The notes under the pieces: model-generated | What the model was told of the DNA's origin: nothing | Databases searched by the model: none | Seen by the model: the letters and a program-made list of their open reading frames with translations, nothing else | From: JAJTFA01 sp051715425 | GTDB taxonomy: Bacteria; Bacteroidota; Bacteroidia; UKL13-3 | Reading direction: 5' to 3' | NCBI GenBank assembly: GCA_051715425.1 | Contig: JBPXJS010000011.1 | Location: 62,001 to 126,000 of the forward strand | DNA length: 64,000 nt | Translations under genes and position numbers: made by a program | In this document: positions 17,282-26,470 of the stretch, piece by piece | Position numbering within the stretch: position 1 is the first letter of the stretch | Layout: each line of letters starts with the position of its first letter

Positions 17282-17683
17282 ATGAACTACTCTGAAAAAC
17301 TGGTTATGTTAAGAAAGCTTAGAAGCCTTACGCAGCAAGAGTTAGCGGATGCTATTCCGGTTTCTTTAAAAACATTGCAACGTATTGAAAATGGAAGTGC
17401 TCAACTAACACAATTGATGGAAGAACGAATAGTAAATGCACTTAAACTTACAAAAGAAGAGTTTGAACGATTTGAAGTGACCGAGGTATTTAATGGATTA
17501 AAAAAAGGTACTAACAAAGTGAAAAAAAAGGGCAATATTGATATTTCACCCGAATACATTTCTTATCTCGAATCAACTTTTCTTGAGGTAAACCGGGAAA
17601 ATATTTTTTTAAAACTCAAGCTCCAGTTTGCACAGGAGGAAACTTCTGATAAAGACGGCAAAACTAATTTGTTTCATTCGTGA
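17282..17683 (+). CDS. HTH (XRE-type) regulator with C-terminal coiled coil
   Basis: 133 residues: an HTH_3 domain at about 4-60 (LRKLRSLTQQELADAIPVSL, then KTLQRIENGSAQLTQ), a charged linker, and a short C-terminal helix (LESTFLEVNRENIFLKLKL) that could dimerise. Its stop overlaps the GTG of aroK (GTGA), so the two are translated from one message. It is divergent from the T9SS hydrolase operon (81 bp between starts), which makes it a candidate regulator of that operon; this is position-based inference. Confidence 0.8.
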   Translation: MNYSEKLVMLRKLRSLTQQELADAIPVSLKTLQRIENGSAQLTQLMEERIVNALKLTKEEFERFEVTEVFNGLKKGTNKVKKKGNIDISPEYISYLESTFLEVNRENIFLKLKLQFAQEETSDKDGKTNLFHS

Positions 17684-18189
17684 ACATCTACCTCACCGGC
17701 ATGATGGGTGCAGGTAAAAGTACCCTTGGAAAAAAACTGGCCAAAAAGCTGGGATATGATTTCATTGATTTGGATGAATTAATAGAAAAGAGAGAAGGAT
17801 TGCCCCTGGCTGAAATATTTAATTTCAGGGGAGAACATTATTTCAGAACACTGGAGGCAGATATATTAAAGGAAACGGTTTTATTAAATGATACGGTAAT
17901 AGCAACCGGAGGAGGCACCCCTTGTTATTTTGATAACCTGAACTGGATGAATAAGCATGGAAAAACCATCTATTTAAGGGGAAATATTACCCTGCTGGCC
18001 CAGCGTTTACTGCCCGGAATGTCCAAAAGACCCTTGCTTGCAGGACTAAAACCGGATGAATTGCCCGGTTTTTTGTCGGTTTTAATGGCCGCCCGCGAGC
18101 CGTTTTATACCCAGGCACACATCATTGCCGACTTACCCGTAAAAAACCTTATTTCCCTTGCCAGACAAGCAGTTGAGGCCATTGTTTAA
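17680..18189 (+). CDS. aroK: Shikimate kinase
   Basis: Phosphorylates shikimate with ATP in the aromatic amino acid pathway. The 169-residue length is typical. Walker A GAGKST is at residues 10-15, the shikimate-binding DFIDLDELIE with the conserved aspartates follows at about 28-37, and ATGGGTP plus the lid-proximal MSKRPLL are present. The start is GTG at 17680, overlapping the regulator's TGA by four bases; it gives the expected MNIYLTGMMG. No other aro genes are nearby. Confidence 0.92.
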   Translation: MNIYLTGMMGAGKSTLGKKLAKKLGYDFIDLDELIEKREGLPLAEIFNFRGEHYFRTLEADILKETVLLNDTVIATGGGTPCYFDNLNWMNKHGKTIYLRGNITLLAQRLLPGMSKRPLLAGLKPDELPGFLSVLMAAREPFYTQAHIIADLPVKNLISLARQAVEAIV

Positions 18190-18286
18190 ACAACATTTTT
18201 ATATACAAACTGGGGCAAACCCCTGTTAATGTTGAAAACCTGTGAAAATCTATTTTTCAAAAAAGTACCTGAACCCACTGATATCA

Positions 18287-18317
18287 CTTGATTTCTTCAT
18301 TTCCTTTCCTATGTTTG
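18287..18317 (+). promoter_or_regulatory. Bacteroidota-type promoter of the HU gene
   Basis: TTG at 18288-18290, a 19-bp spacer, then TATGTTTG at 18310-18317 match the Bacteroidota primary-sigma consensus TTTG-N19-TAnnTTTG, with one mismatch in the upstream box (CTTG). Transcription would start near 18322, leaving a leader of about 23 bases before the ATG at 18345. Confidence 0.6.
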
Positions 18318-18344
18318 TTACCGTAAAATCAAACCTTAATTATT

Positions 18345-18617
18345 ATGAACAAGTCAGATTTAATCGACAAAATGGCCGGAGATGCCAAACTCACTAAAGT
18401 ACAAGCTGCTGCTGCATTAGATTCATTTATGGCTGCAACACAAGGCGCATTGAAAAAAGGCGACAAACTTATCCTTGTTGGATTCGGTACTTTCTCAGTA
18501 ACTAAACGTGCTGCACGTAAAGGACGTAACCCACAAACAGGAAAAGTGATTAACATCCCTGCTAAAAAAGTTGTTAAATTTAAAGCTGGTGCCGGTTTAC
18601 AAGGCAAAATCAAGTAA
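18345..18617 (+). CDS. HU-family DNA-binding protein
   Basis: A 90-residue nucleoid protein of the HU/IHF family, which bends and compacts DNA. The usual layout is seen: helical N-terminus (NKSDLIDKMAGDAKLTKVQA), the GFGTF turn at residues about 46-50 and the DNA-clasping arm with RKGRNPQTGK followed by INIPAKKVVKFKAG. It has its own promoter upstream and a strong terminator 25 bp downstream, so it is a single-gene unit. Confidence 0.95.
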   Translation: MNKSDLIDKMAGDAKLTKVQAAAALDSFMAATQGALKKGDKLILVGFGTFSVTKRAARKGRNPQTGKVINIPAKKVVKFKAGAGLQGKIK

Positions 18618-18640
18618 TTGATAAAAAGTATTGTGAAATA

Positions 18641-18666
18641 AAAAACCCCGGCATGCCGGGGTTTTT
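18641..18666. terminator. Bidirectional intrinsic terminator
   Basis: A perfect palindrome with a GC core (CCCCGGCATGCCGGGG, 18646-18661) flanked by A5 on the left and T5 or more on the right. It can terminate both the HU transcript and the convergent DEAD-box helicase transcript, whose stop is at 18688. Confidence 0.9.
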
Positions 18667-18687
18667 TGTTGTATAAAGTTGATATAA

Positions 18688-20526
18688 TTATCCTTTTCTT
18701 CTGGAGAAACCTCCACGGTCGCCACTTCCACCTTCTCTTCTTCCTCCTCCACCATAAGAACGGTTTCCTGATCCACCTCTGTCTCCACCGTATGAGCGGC
18801 CTCCACCACCTTCACGTCTTCCTCCACCGCCACCATATCCTCCACCACCGGAGCGTCTTCTTCCACCTCCACCGTATCCGCCTTCATCACCACCACGACC
18901 TTTAGAGTAACTTTTATCCTGCTGTTCACCGGAAACTTCAACACGCACATTTCTTCCGTGATAATTGCTTCCATGCAAACCTTTGGTTACCTGATCTACT
19001 ACTTCCGGGTCAACATTAATAAAAGAGTATACTCCTTTTACATCAATGCGCAACAATTGTTTGCCGGTAATACCGGTAAGTTCCAATACCAGGTCTTTCA
19101 GTGATCCGGTATTTAAACCATCTTTAGAACCAATGCTCACAAACAATCTTGCTCCGCGGCCTTTGGCATCTCCTTCGGCACGGCTCGAATCCCTGTCCTG
19201 AACATTCAGATCAGGTGCATTCATATAATCCGCACTAAATCTTCTTAACTCAAGGGAAAGCATTTTTTTCAATACTTCTTCCTTATCCAGCAGCAATAAT
19301 GGCTTCAGGTGTTTCTCTACCACATCATCAAAAAATGTTTCTTCAATTTCTGTAGAGTTAATGGTATCAATAAAAGCTAGTAGTTTTTTATCACGAACCT
19401 CCATTGCTGATGGAACGAGTACGCGCTTAAATTTGATATTGGCTAATTTTTCAATTTCACGCAGGCGGTAAAATTCTCTTACATTTAATAAGGTAAGTGA
19501 GGTACCTGTTTTTCCTGCGCGGGCTGTACGTCCGCTGCGGTGTGTGTAATTTTCAATATCATCAGGCAAATGGAAATGGATAACGTGGGTTAATCCGCTT
19601 ACATCAATACCGCGTGCAGCCACGTCTGTTGCCAATAATATTTTAATGGCATGATGGCGGAAACGGTTCATTACCTTTTCGCGTTGCGACTGGCTTAAAT
19701 CACCATGCAGGCAATCTGCATTGTAGCCATCACGTATCAGCTTATCGCTTATATCCTGAGTCTCATGTTTGGTTGTACAAAAGATAATGCCATAGAAGTG
19801 ATCACTGGTGTAATCAAGAATACGTTTCATGGCAGCATATTTATCCTTTGCGTGAACTACTGCGTACTCATGTGCAATATTTACGTTTGATGAGTTGGCT
19901 TTACCAACAGATACCTCTACAGGATCTTTCATGTAGCGGTCGGCAATTTGCCTGATCTCTTTTGGCATGGTAGCACTGAAAAGGCATACGCGTTTGCTGT
20001 CGGGTGTTACAGACAGGATGTTTTCAATATCATCCCTGAAACCCATGTTCAGCATTTCATCTGCTTCATCAAGCACCACATACTTAATATTTTTAATGTT
20101 TACAGCTTTACGCTCCATTAAATCCATCAGGCGGCCAGGGGTGGCTACCACAATATGTGCTCCCTTGCGCAGTTCATCCATCTGGCCAAAAATGCTGGCT
20201 CCACCATAAACGGCAACCACACGCACATTTTTCATATGTGTGCTGTAACTGCTCAGGTCGCGTGAAATCTGCATGCACAACTCGCGGGTTGGGCAAATAA
20301 TAAGGGTTTGTGTGCTTTTTGCACTAAAATCTGTGAGCTGCAAAATGGGTAAACCAAATGCTGCTGTTTTTCCGGTACCGGTTTGTGCTAATCCTAAAAT
20401 GTCTCTTTCAGTTTCTAAAAAAACAGGAATGGACTTCTCCTGAATAGGCGTGGGAGTTTCAAATCCCAGTTCCGAGATGGCGCTTAAGACGGACGCGTCC
20501 AAGCCCAGGTCGTTAAATGTTGTCAA
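18688..20526 (-). CDS. DEAD-box RNA helicase with DbpA-type RNA-binding domain and Gly/Arg-rich tail
   Basis: A 612-residue ATP-dependent RNA helicase (DeaD/CsdA group), likely acting in ribosome assembly or cold-related RNA remodelling. Motifs in order: Q motif GFETPTPIQ, AQTGTGKTA, PTRELCMQ, TPGRLMD, DEAD, SAT, HGDLSQSQRE, ATDVAARGID and HRSGRTARAG. A DbpA RNA-binding domain lies at about residues 475-550 (RLFVSIGSKDGL ... NVRVEVS). The last 60 residues are a low-complexity tail rich in GGGYGGGG and RREGG units. The start is TTG (TTG ACA ACA TTT), since no ATG is available before the Q motif. A TATCTTTG box (minus strand, 20553-20560) lies about 30 bp upstream. Confidence 0.92.
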   Translation of the reverse strand: MTTFNDLGLDASVLSAISELGFETPTPIQEKSIPVFLETERDILGLAQTGTGKTAAFGLPILQLTDFSAKSTQTLIICPTRELCMQISRDLSSYSTHMKNVRVVAVYGGASIFGQMDELRKGAHIVVATPGRLMDLMERKAVNIKNIKYVVLDEADEMLNMGFRDDIENILSVTPDSKRVCLFSATMPKEIRQIADRYMKDPVEVSVGKANSSNVNIAHEYAVVHAKDKYAAMKRILDYTSDHFYGIIFCTTKHETQDISDKLIRDGYNADCLHGDLSQSQREKVMNRFRHHAIKILLATDVAARGIDVSGLTHVIHFHLPDDIENYTHRSGRTARAGKTGTSLTLLNVREFYRLREIEKLANIKFKRVLVPSAMEVRDKKLLAFIDTINSTEIEETFFDDVVEKHLKPLLLLDKEEVLKKMLSLELRRFSADYMNAPDLNVQDRDSSRAEGDAKGRGARLFVSIGSKDGLNTGSLKDLVLELTGITGKQLLRIDVKGVYSFINVDPEVVDQVTKGLHGSNYHGRNVRVEVSGEQQDKSYSKGRGGDEGGYGGGGRRRSGGGGYGGGGGRREGGGGRSYGGDRGGSGNRSYGGGGRREGGSGDRGGFSRRKG

Positions 20527-20641
20527 TGTACGTTGTTTATTAAAATGAGCGGCAAAGATAGGTGCAATGTTTGGAAAAACAGCGAGGGTCAGACAAAATA
20601 ATGCCTAACCCTCAGCCGTATATGAAAAAACTACTACTTAA

Positions 20642-23600
20642 TTACTCATACCTGATCAGCTTGTGAATAATGCTCTTTCCCCCGTCTGTACTGATATGTA
20701 CTGTATATATTCCTACCTGTTTGGTGGCAAAAGCCGAAGCTAAATTTATTTCTTCATCACTGCACGATATATGCTTTATTTCTTTTCCGGTGAGGTCGGT
20801 AATTCGAATCTGAAGCATCAATTTATCCGGATTGGTTAAAACAACCTCTGCATTACTTGGATTTGGATAAAGCACAATACCGTTTGTCTTATCTTCTTCT
20901 TTTTCGAAAACAAGAACCTCAGAATATTCATACGAACCGTTTTTATCTGCTATACGCAAACGAAAATAGTTTTTTCCATGGCGGATATGAATACCGGTAC
21001 TTTTGTATTCTAAAAGGGAAGAGGAGTTGCCGGCTGCTTTAATGGTTTCCATTTCTTCAAAGTGTTTTCCATCATTGCTTTTTTCTACAATAAAGTGAGA
21101 GGTATTTACCTCAGATGATGTTTGCCAGTGCAGATAAACCTCATTTTGCTTTTGGTAACCCGCAAATTGTACCAGGGTTACAGGTAAAGAACCACCACCG
21201 GGTGAAATCACCATATAAAACCTGAACTCACCGTAGGAAAGCGGGTTTGCAGTGGTGGTATTAAAAGGGTATTGGTATCCATTGGTAATATCTGTGGTTG
21301 TATTCAGGTATTTGTCTACAAGCGTTGCGGTAGTTCCACTGCTCCAGTTTCCGTTGGCAAAGTTTAAGGAAAAGGATTTGTTTGTTGCCGGAAGTCTCAT
21401 ACAAAGAGCAACGGTATCTGTTGTTGAGGGAATACCTATTCCGTTAAAAACATACCTGGTGGTATCGCCCGGAACAAAAGATGCAATGGTTTGATTGCCA
21501 TAGCCGGCTTTGGTCATATCAAACAGGATATTAAATCCTTTGGTGGCTTGCTGATGCAGGTATACAACTGTTTCATCAAGCCTGCCTGTATCTGCAAGTG
21601 TGATCTTTACATTATTATTATTGCTCACACCGGATTTGCCAAAAAAACCTTTATGGCTATCATCCCTTAATTTGTATTTTTCTTCAAAAACCAGGTTGGT
21701 ATTGCCGTTGGCCAAAGCAAAAAATCCCTGACCAGATTCTATCACAGGAGAACCGCCATTAACAGATCCACCTACCGGATGCCAGTTGGAGTATGAAGCT
21801 GATTTGGGGTTGTATACATAAGTTCCCGGTGAAATATTGCTGCCACGCGCTGCCACCCAATCAGGATGATTCCAGTCAATATCCGATGCGTAGGGATTAC
21901 CCACGAGGTTAAACCCTTTTCCTTTTGAGTTGGTACGGGTGAGCGGAACAGTGAGTTGTCCGGTATGAAGTGTACCTTTTGCCCTGATGGTAACACTGCT
22001 TGTATTGTTTAGTAAAAGAGTGAGCAGGTCGCAACCATCGCTCCTTTTTCCTCTTACCAATACATTATATCCTTTGCCTGGTTCGAGTAAAGTATTTGAT
22101 GTGCCTGATGGTGTTTCCCAACGTCCATTAGTTTCGCTGTACATCTGAAGCGATGGACTGTTAAAATCTGTGGCGTCAAATCCGTTGCTGTGTTTGTTAA
22201 AAGAAGGGCAGGGGCTTCCACCTGATCCCTGTCCGGTAATATGTATACTATCCTGCCAGCTGGCTTCTATACTCACTCCTGAAACGGGTGCGGCCAGAAA
22301 CCGCCACTTGCGAAGATTCTCTCCGCCCTGAATAAAACGTTCAACAGTTACGGCACCTGATATATAAGTACCCGAGGGCATTTCAGCTATACGCGCTGTA
22401 CCTATAGAATCTGAAACAAGGGTTAAAAATCCGTTACTAACTACACCACCGGTTTGTATTTCCAGTTCATCGAGTATGTATGTTTCACTGCTCAATGTAA
22501 TACCGGCCGCATTATTCACATGCATGCTGGTAAAGGTATCGCCTCTTATCACCTGCGCGGCAGAACCATCCAACGCAATATCCGATGTTATGGTAGTTAG
22601 TTCACCGCTTAAGGTGTTGCTGCCTGCCAAAAATATTTTTGAATGATTAAAAAGTAAATTTCCCGTTCCGGATATGCTGCCATTGATATCTACTGTATCA
22701 CAGTTCAGATGAATGGAAATAATTCCGGTATCAATATTATTATTCAGGATAAAATTTCCCTGTACAACAAATTTAAGATCGTTAATGGTTATTGTTCTTG
22801 GTGATAAGCCGGTATTAACAGTTAAATTTCCATAAGGTATGCCATTCCTGATTGTTTGCGAAACATGGCCGGCACCGTAAATAAGGGTTGATGTGGCATG
22901 CAGCTGAATATGATTATCCGTGAAGCCCGCAGGAAATTGAATGGGATTATTTTCTCCGTTATTTCCTATTACCACCGTTACACCAGATCCAACGGTAAAT
23001 AGCCCGCTGTCTGTTCCGGTAATTGCAGCTGCAGCTCCTGTTAGCGTGAGGCGACCGGCATTCAGTGTAAAGTTTTTATCTATACGCACAGAACCATTCA
23101 CTGTTAAATTTCCTGCCCCGCTTTTTATGAGGTGATAGAATCGGATATTTTTAGCTGTTTGAGAGCCTGCATTATTATATTCAACCGTATTGCCGGGTGC
23201 AGAAGCGGTTAACACACCCATAGCAGATAATAAACTTCCGTTCACTTTTAAAGTGCTGTATGAATCATTGATAAAGGTGCCGTTGGCATTGTTGGCTGTA
23301 AGGTTACCTGTGATCTGAATGGAAGTTTTGTTGGTGAGGTTTATGGCTCCGGAAATAACCATATTACCACCAAAAGTGATCGGGGTATTTGATACAATCT
23401 CCTGATGGTTGGTGGAGAAAGTATAAGCACCTGTTCCCGGGGTAAATATGCCCTGATTGCTAATTCCGTTTCGGATGGTTACGGGATTATTGCTGCTTAT
23501 TTTATAAGTACCGTTAACGGTGAGTTTGCCTAATATGATAGTGCCTGCCACCAGATCGTCATACAAGGTACCATTCACCAGCGTAGTTCCTGTTACATTG

Positions 23601-25003
23601 AGGGTGCTGTTTCTTAAATTATATATACTGCCTGCATTAATAACCAGATTATTTAATATAATTACTTCTCTGTTATTGTTTTTTAAAGTGTCTTTGGTGG
23701 CTACTACCAAATCATTAAAAGTGGCAGGAGATCCGGATGACATGGTGATATTCTGGGTAACTGTTCCATTAAATTTTACTACACTTCCTGCGGTGGCAAA
23801 CGGGGCGATGGAACCTCTTGTAAAGTTCCCGCGAATATAAATGGTGTCGGTATTTTGTAAGGTGCGTGTACCGGCTGTGGCACTTGACGCAATGAGGTTC
23901 ATATAACTACCGCTCACTATGGTTTGATTGGTGGTTGAATTGGTGTAACTCACTGTTCCCACCCAGGTGACACCTGAAGGTAAAGGACTTGTGGAGTTAT
24001 TGGTGGTTTGTAACGTACCGGTACCGGCAGTGGTAAAAACCCCGTCAAGCTTGTAGGCCGACATATTAAAGGTTGTTGAATAGGTGAGCAGGCCGGTTAC
24101 GGTTATATTTCCCCTTGCAGTTTTGGTGCCTGAGTTAATTACAGAAAGGTTGCTGTACGTGCCTGGTTGAATGCTTTGCGTATTCGTGCGATCAAAGATT
24201 ACCGTATTGATCCAGGTAACTCCTGAAGGAATAGGTGATGTGCTGCTGTTTTGGGTTCTTATTGTTCCGGTTCCTGCATTGCTGAGTGTACCAGAAAGCA
24301 GGTAAGTACCCATATTTAATGTACCTGAATTATTCAGAATGCCATTTATATTTAAGGTTCCACTCGCGGTTTTAGTTGCTGTAACCGGTATAGTGAGGTG
24401 ATGATAAGTGGCTGCCGGAATGGTTTGTGTGCCCGGAGCATCAAATATAACGGTGCTTGAGTTGCTGTAACTGGCTGTATAGGTTGTTATTTCTACGGTA
24501 CCTCCATAATATATCCTTCCTGATGAGGTAATTTCAATGCGGTTTTCTGCAGAACTGCTGCCATTAAAGTCCGTTAACCCATTAATATCAGCACTTCCGG
24601 TTGTAATGGATAAAATGGTTCTGCTGTTGGATGTATTATTAGCCATTACCATGGAACCCGCAGTAAGTGTTCCGGCATTTACGTTCAACCTTTTGGTAAT
24701 TCCACTCCGTCCGGGATTTAAAAAATTGAGCGACCGGGTAATATTTAGCGAATTGCTTCCACTTATAGTTACAGTGGTATTGGTGCTGCCGTTTAGAATA
24801 GTTAGAGCCCGGCAGTTTGCTGCTGTATTAATGGTGCAGTTTGCCCCATTGGCTATCAGTACAGAATCAGAAACACCCGGAATGCCATTATTCCATCGTC
24901 CGGCATCAGTCCAGTTGCCCGTCCCGCTGAAAGTAGTTGTTACCTGTGCAGAGCCCACACAAGCAAAAACAATCAAGCATAGTGATACAAGTAAAGACTT
25001 CAT
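20642..25003 (-). CDS. Giant repeat-rich T9SS surface protein
   Basis: 1453 residues with a signal peptide (KSLLVSLCLIVFACVGSAQ) and a C-terminal T9SS type A sorting domain (LYPNPSNAEVVL ... VGIYTVHISTDGG). The region of about 25-900 is Thr/Ser/Asn/Gly-rich beta-repeat sequence, probably a long beta-solenoid. About three copies of a 70-residue unit stand out between residues 190 and 420 (core NSSTSPxPSGVTW, GTLxT). Around 900-1200 is a module common in Bacteroidota adhesin-like proteins (WRFLAAPVSG, FNLVGNPYASDIDWNHPDW). An Fn3-like stretch before the tail reads VYLHWQTSSEVNTSHFIVE. Likely a secreted adhesin or matrix protein; no enzyme motif seen. ATGs at 25003 and 25009 are both possible. 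Confidence 0.85.
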   Translation of the reverse strand: MKSLLVSLCLIVFACVGSAQVTTTFSGTGNWTDAGRWNNGIPGVSDSVLIANGANCTINTAANCRALTILNGSTNTTVTISGSNSLNITRSLNFLNPGRSGITKRLNVNAGTLTAGSMVMANNTSNSRTILSITTGSADINGLTDFNGSSSAENRIEITSSGRIYYGGTVEITTYTASYSNSSTVIFDAPGTQTIPAATYHHLTIPVTATKTASGTLNINGILNNSGTLNMGTYLLSGTLSNAGTGTIRTQNSSTSPIPSGVTWINTVIFDRTNTQSIQPGTYSNLSVINSGTKTARGNITVTGLLTYSTTFNMSAYKLDGVFTTAGTGTLQTTNNSTSPLPSGVTWVGTVSYTNSTTNQTIVSGSYMNLIASSATAGTRTLQNTDTIYIRGNFTRGSIAPFATAGSVVKFNGTVTQNITMSSGSPATFNDLVVATKDTLKNNNREVIILNNLVINAGSIYNLRNSTLNVTGTTLVNGTLYDDLVAGTIILGKLTVNGTYKISSNNPVTIRNGISNQGIFTPGTGAYTFSTNHQEIVSNTPITFGGNMVISGAINLTNKTSIQITGNLTANNANGTFINDSYSTLKVNGSLLSAMGVLTASAPGNTVEYNNAGSQTAKNIRFYHLIKSGAGNLTVNGSVRIDKNFTLNAGRLTLTGAAAAITGTDSGLFTVGSGVTVVIGNNGENNPIQFPAGFTDNHIQLHATSTLIYGAGHVSQTIRNGIPYGNLTVNTGLSPRTITINDLKFVVQGNFILNNNIDTGIISIHLNCDTVDINGSISGTGNLLFNHSKIFLAGSNTLSGELTTITSDIALDGSAAQVIRGDTFTSMHVNNAAGITLSSETYILDELEIQTGGVVSNGFLTLVSDSIGTARIAEMPSGTYISGAVTVERFIQGGENLRKWRFLAAPVSGVSIEASWQDSIHITGQGSGGSPCPSFNKHSNGFDATDFNSPSLQMYSETNGRWETPSGTSNTLLEPGKGYNVLVRGKRSDGCDLLTLLLNNTSSVTIRAKGTLHTGQLTVPLTRTNSKGKGFNLVGNPYASDIDWNHPDWVAARGSNISPGTYVYNPKSASYSNWHPVGGSVNGGSPVIESGQGFFALANGNTNLVFEEKYKLRDDSHKGFFGKSGVSNNNNVKITLADTGRLDETVVYLHQQATKGFNILFDMTKAGYGNQTIASFVPGDTTRYVFNGIGIPSTTDTVALCMRLPATNKSFSLNFANGNWSSGTTATLVDKYLNTTTDITNGYQYPFNTTTANPLSYGEFRFYMVISPGGGSLPVTLVQFAGYQKQNEVYLHWQTSSEVNTSHFIVEKSNDGKHFEEMETIKAAGNSSSLLEYKSTGIHIRHGKNYFRLRIADKNGSYEYSEVLVFEKEEDKTNGIVLYPNPSNAEVVLTNPDKLMLQIRITDLTGKEIKHISCSDEEINLASAFATKQVGIYTVHISTDGGKSIIHKLIRYE

Positions 25004-25215
25004 AAACATAGGAAATAGTGCAGTACAAAGATATAGAACAAAAAAGCATAAAAACAAAATAAACGGAATAATAATGAAATAAACAGCTGTATTGTGGTAC
25101 GAAATAATTAAACCAGAATGAGAAATAAATGTGACGTAACTTTCAGGTAATCAGTAAAAAAGTATTTGAAGGATTTTAAATTTAGCCTGCTAAAACTACC
25201 CCATAAAAAAAATGG

Positions 25216-25223
25216 TAACTTTG
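25216..25223 (+). promoter_or_regulatory. Possible -7 box of metH
   Basis: TAACTTTG fits TAnnTTTG and lies 19 bp before the ATG at 25243. No TTTG stands at the expected distance upstream, so the promoter call is weak. Confidence 0.35.
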
Positions 25224-25242
25224 AACTTCAATTTTTCAAAAA

Positions 25243-26250
25243 ATGAGCATTAAGGAACATTTAGACAAAAGAATTTTGATTTTGGACGGTGCCATGGGTA
25301 CCATGATCCAACGTTATAAACCGGAAGAGCAGGATTTCAGAAACGAGGCATTAAAAAATCACCCCCATTCTCTTAAAGGGAATAATGATTTATTATCCGT
25401 TACCCGGCCTGATATTATTAAAGCCATACACGCCCAATACCTTGAAGCCGGAGCTGATATTATTGAAACCAATACCTTTAGCGGAACAACAGTTGCCCAG
25501 GCTGATTATCGTCTGGGAGAAGATTGGGTGTGGGAAATCAATTATCAGTCGGCAAAACTGGCCCGTGAGGTAGCCGATGAATTTACCAAACGTAATCCGG
25601 CAAAACCTCGTTTTGTTGCCGGAGCCATGGGACCTACTACAAAATTGGCCTCTATGTCGCCCGATGTAAACAACCCGGGTTACCGCGCAGTATCTTTTGA
25701 TGAATTGGCCAAAGCATTTAAACTTCAGGTAAAAGCATTGATAGAAGGAGGGGTGGATTTGTTGCTTATTGAAACCATTACAGATACCCTGAATGCGAAG
25801 GCGGCTTTGTATGCTGCTCAGGAATATTTCGAAGAAACCGGTAAAACATACCCGGTAATGATTTCCGGTACGATAACGGATGCGTCAGGAAGAACTTTAT
25901 CCGGACAAACAACAGAAGCGTTTCTGATTTCGGTGCAGCATGTGCCTTTATTAAGTATAGGTTTAAATTGTGCCCTTGGTGCAAGCGCTTTGCGTCCTTA
26001 CCTCCAGGTATTATCAAATAAAGCACCATTTTATATAAGTGCCTATCCCAACGCAGGTTTACCAAACGAAATGGGGCAATACGATGAAAGCCCGGCAGCC
26101 ATGGCCAAACAGGTAGAGGAATTTTGCAAAGAAGGATTGGTAAATATACTTGGCGGTTGTTGCGGAACAACTCCGGATCATATAAAAGCCATTGCAGAAG
26201 CGGCTGCAAAACATACCCCGAGAAAATTGAATGTTGCGGTTGCCATGTAA
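25243..26250 (+). CDS. Homocysteine S-methyltransferase (split MetH, N-terminal unit)
   Basis: 335 residues covering only the homocysteine-binding TIM barrel of cobalamin-dependent methionine synthase. Signatures: ILDGAMGTMIQRY at 12-24, ETNTFSGTT, and the zinc ligands in GLNCALGA and GGCCGTTPDHI. In many Bacteroidota MetH is split into this unit and a second protein with the pterin, cobalamin and activation domains; that second protein is not next to it here. The ATG at 25243 follows a TAACTTTG box. The downstream genes (small membrane protein, amino acid permease) are unrelated to methionine synthesis. Confidence 0.88.
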   Translation: MSIKEHLDKRILILDGAMGTMIQRYKPEEQDFRNEALKNHPHSLKGNNDLLSVTRPDIIKAIHAQYLEAGADIIETNTFSGTTVAQADYRLGEDWVWEINYQSAKLAREVADEFTKRNPAKPRFVAGAMGPTTKLASMSPDVNNPGYRAVSFDELAKAFKLQVKALIEGGVDLLLIETITDTLNAKAALYAAQEYFEETGKTYPVMISGTITDASGRTLSGQTTEAFLISVQHVPLLSIGLNCALGASALRPYLQVLSNKAPFYISAYPNAGLPNEMGQYDESPAAMAKQVEEFCKEGLVNILGGCCGTTPDHIKAIAEAAAKHTPRKLNVAVAM

Positions 26251-26274
26251 CTTAAATAAACACGTATAAGCAAT

Positions 26275-26424
26275 ATGGTTAATGCGCAGCTTATTATAGT
26301 TATCCTACTTATTACCGGAGCGGTTTTGTATATTCTGAAAAGCATGTATAAAAGCGCAAAAGGCCATACCTGCGAACAAGGCAGTTGTAAATGCAGCAAT
26401 AAAAAAGTAGAGACGGGTAACTGA
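26275..26424 (+). CDS. Small Cys-rich membrane protein, FeoB-associated type
   Basis: A 49-residue ORF starting with ATG: one N-terminal membrane helix (QLIIVILLITGAVLYIL), a basic stretch, then three cysteines in HTCEQGSCKCS and a charged tail. Size, layout and Cys pattern match FeoB-associated Cys-rich membrane proteins, which are thought to assist ferrous-iron uptake. No feoB or feoA is in the window. It lies 24 bp after metH and 46 bp before the permease on the same strand. Confidence 0.65.
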   Translation: MVNAQLIIVILLITGAVLYILKSMYKSAKGHTCEQGSCKCSNKKVETGN

Positions 26425-26470
26425 TTTTTATGCTATTCCTCTATATTGCTGTTTTAAGCAATAAACCATA

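Noticed and set aside
18597..18974. 125-residue minus-strand frame rich in Glu/Val
   Set aside because: Out-of-frame shadow of the Gly/Arg-rich codons of the DEAD-box helicase tail.
23520..23840. Plus-strand frames antisense to the giant T9SS protein (also 24537-25082)
   Set aside because: Antisense shadows of Thr/Val-rich repeat sequence; hydrophobic by composition only.
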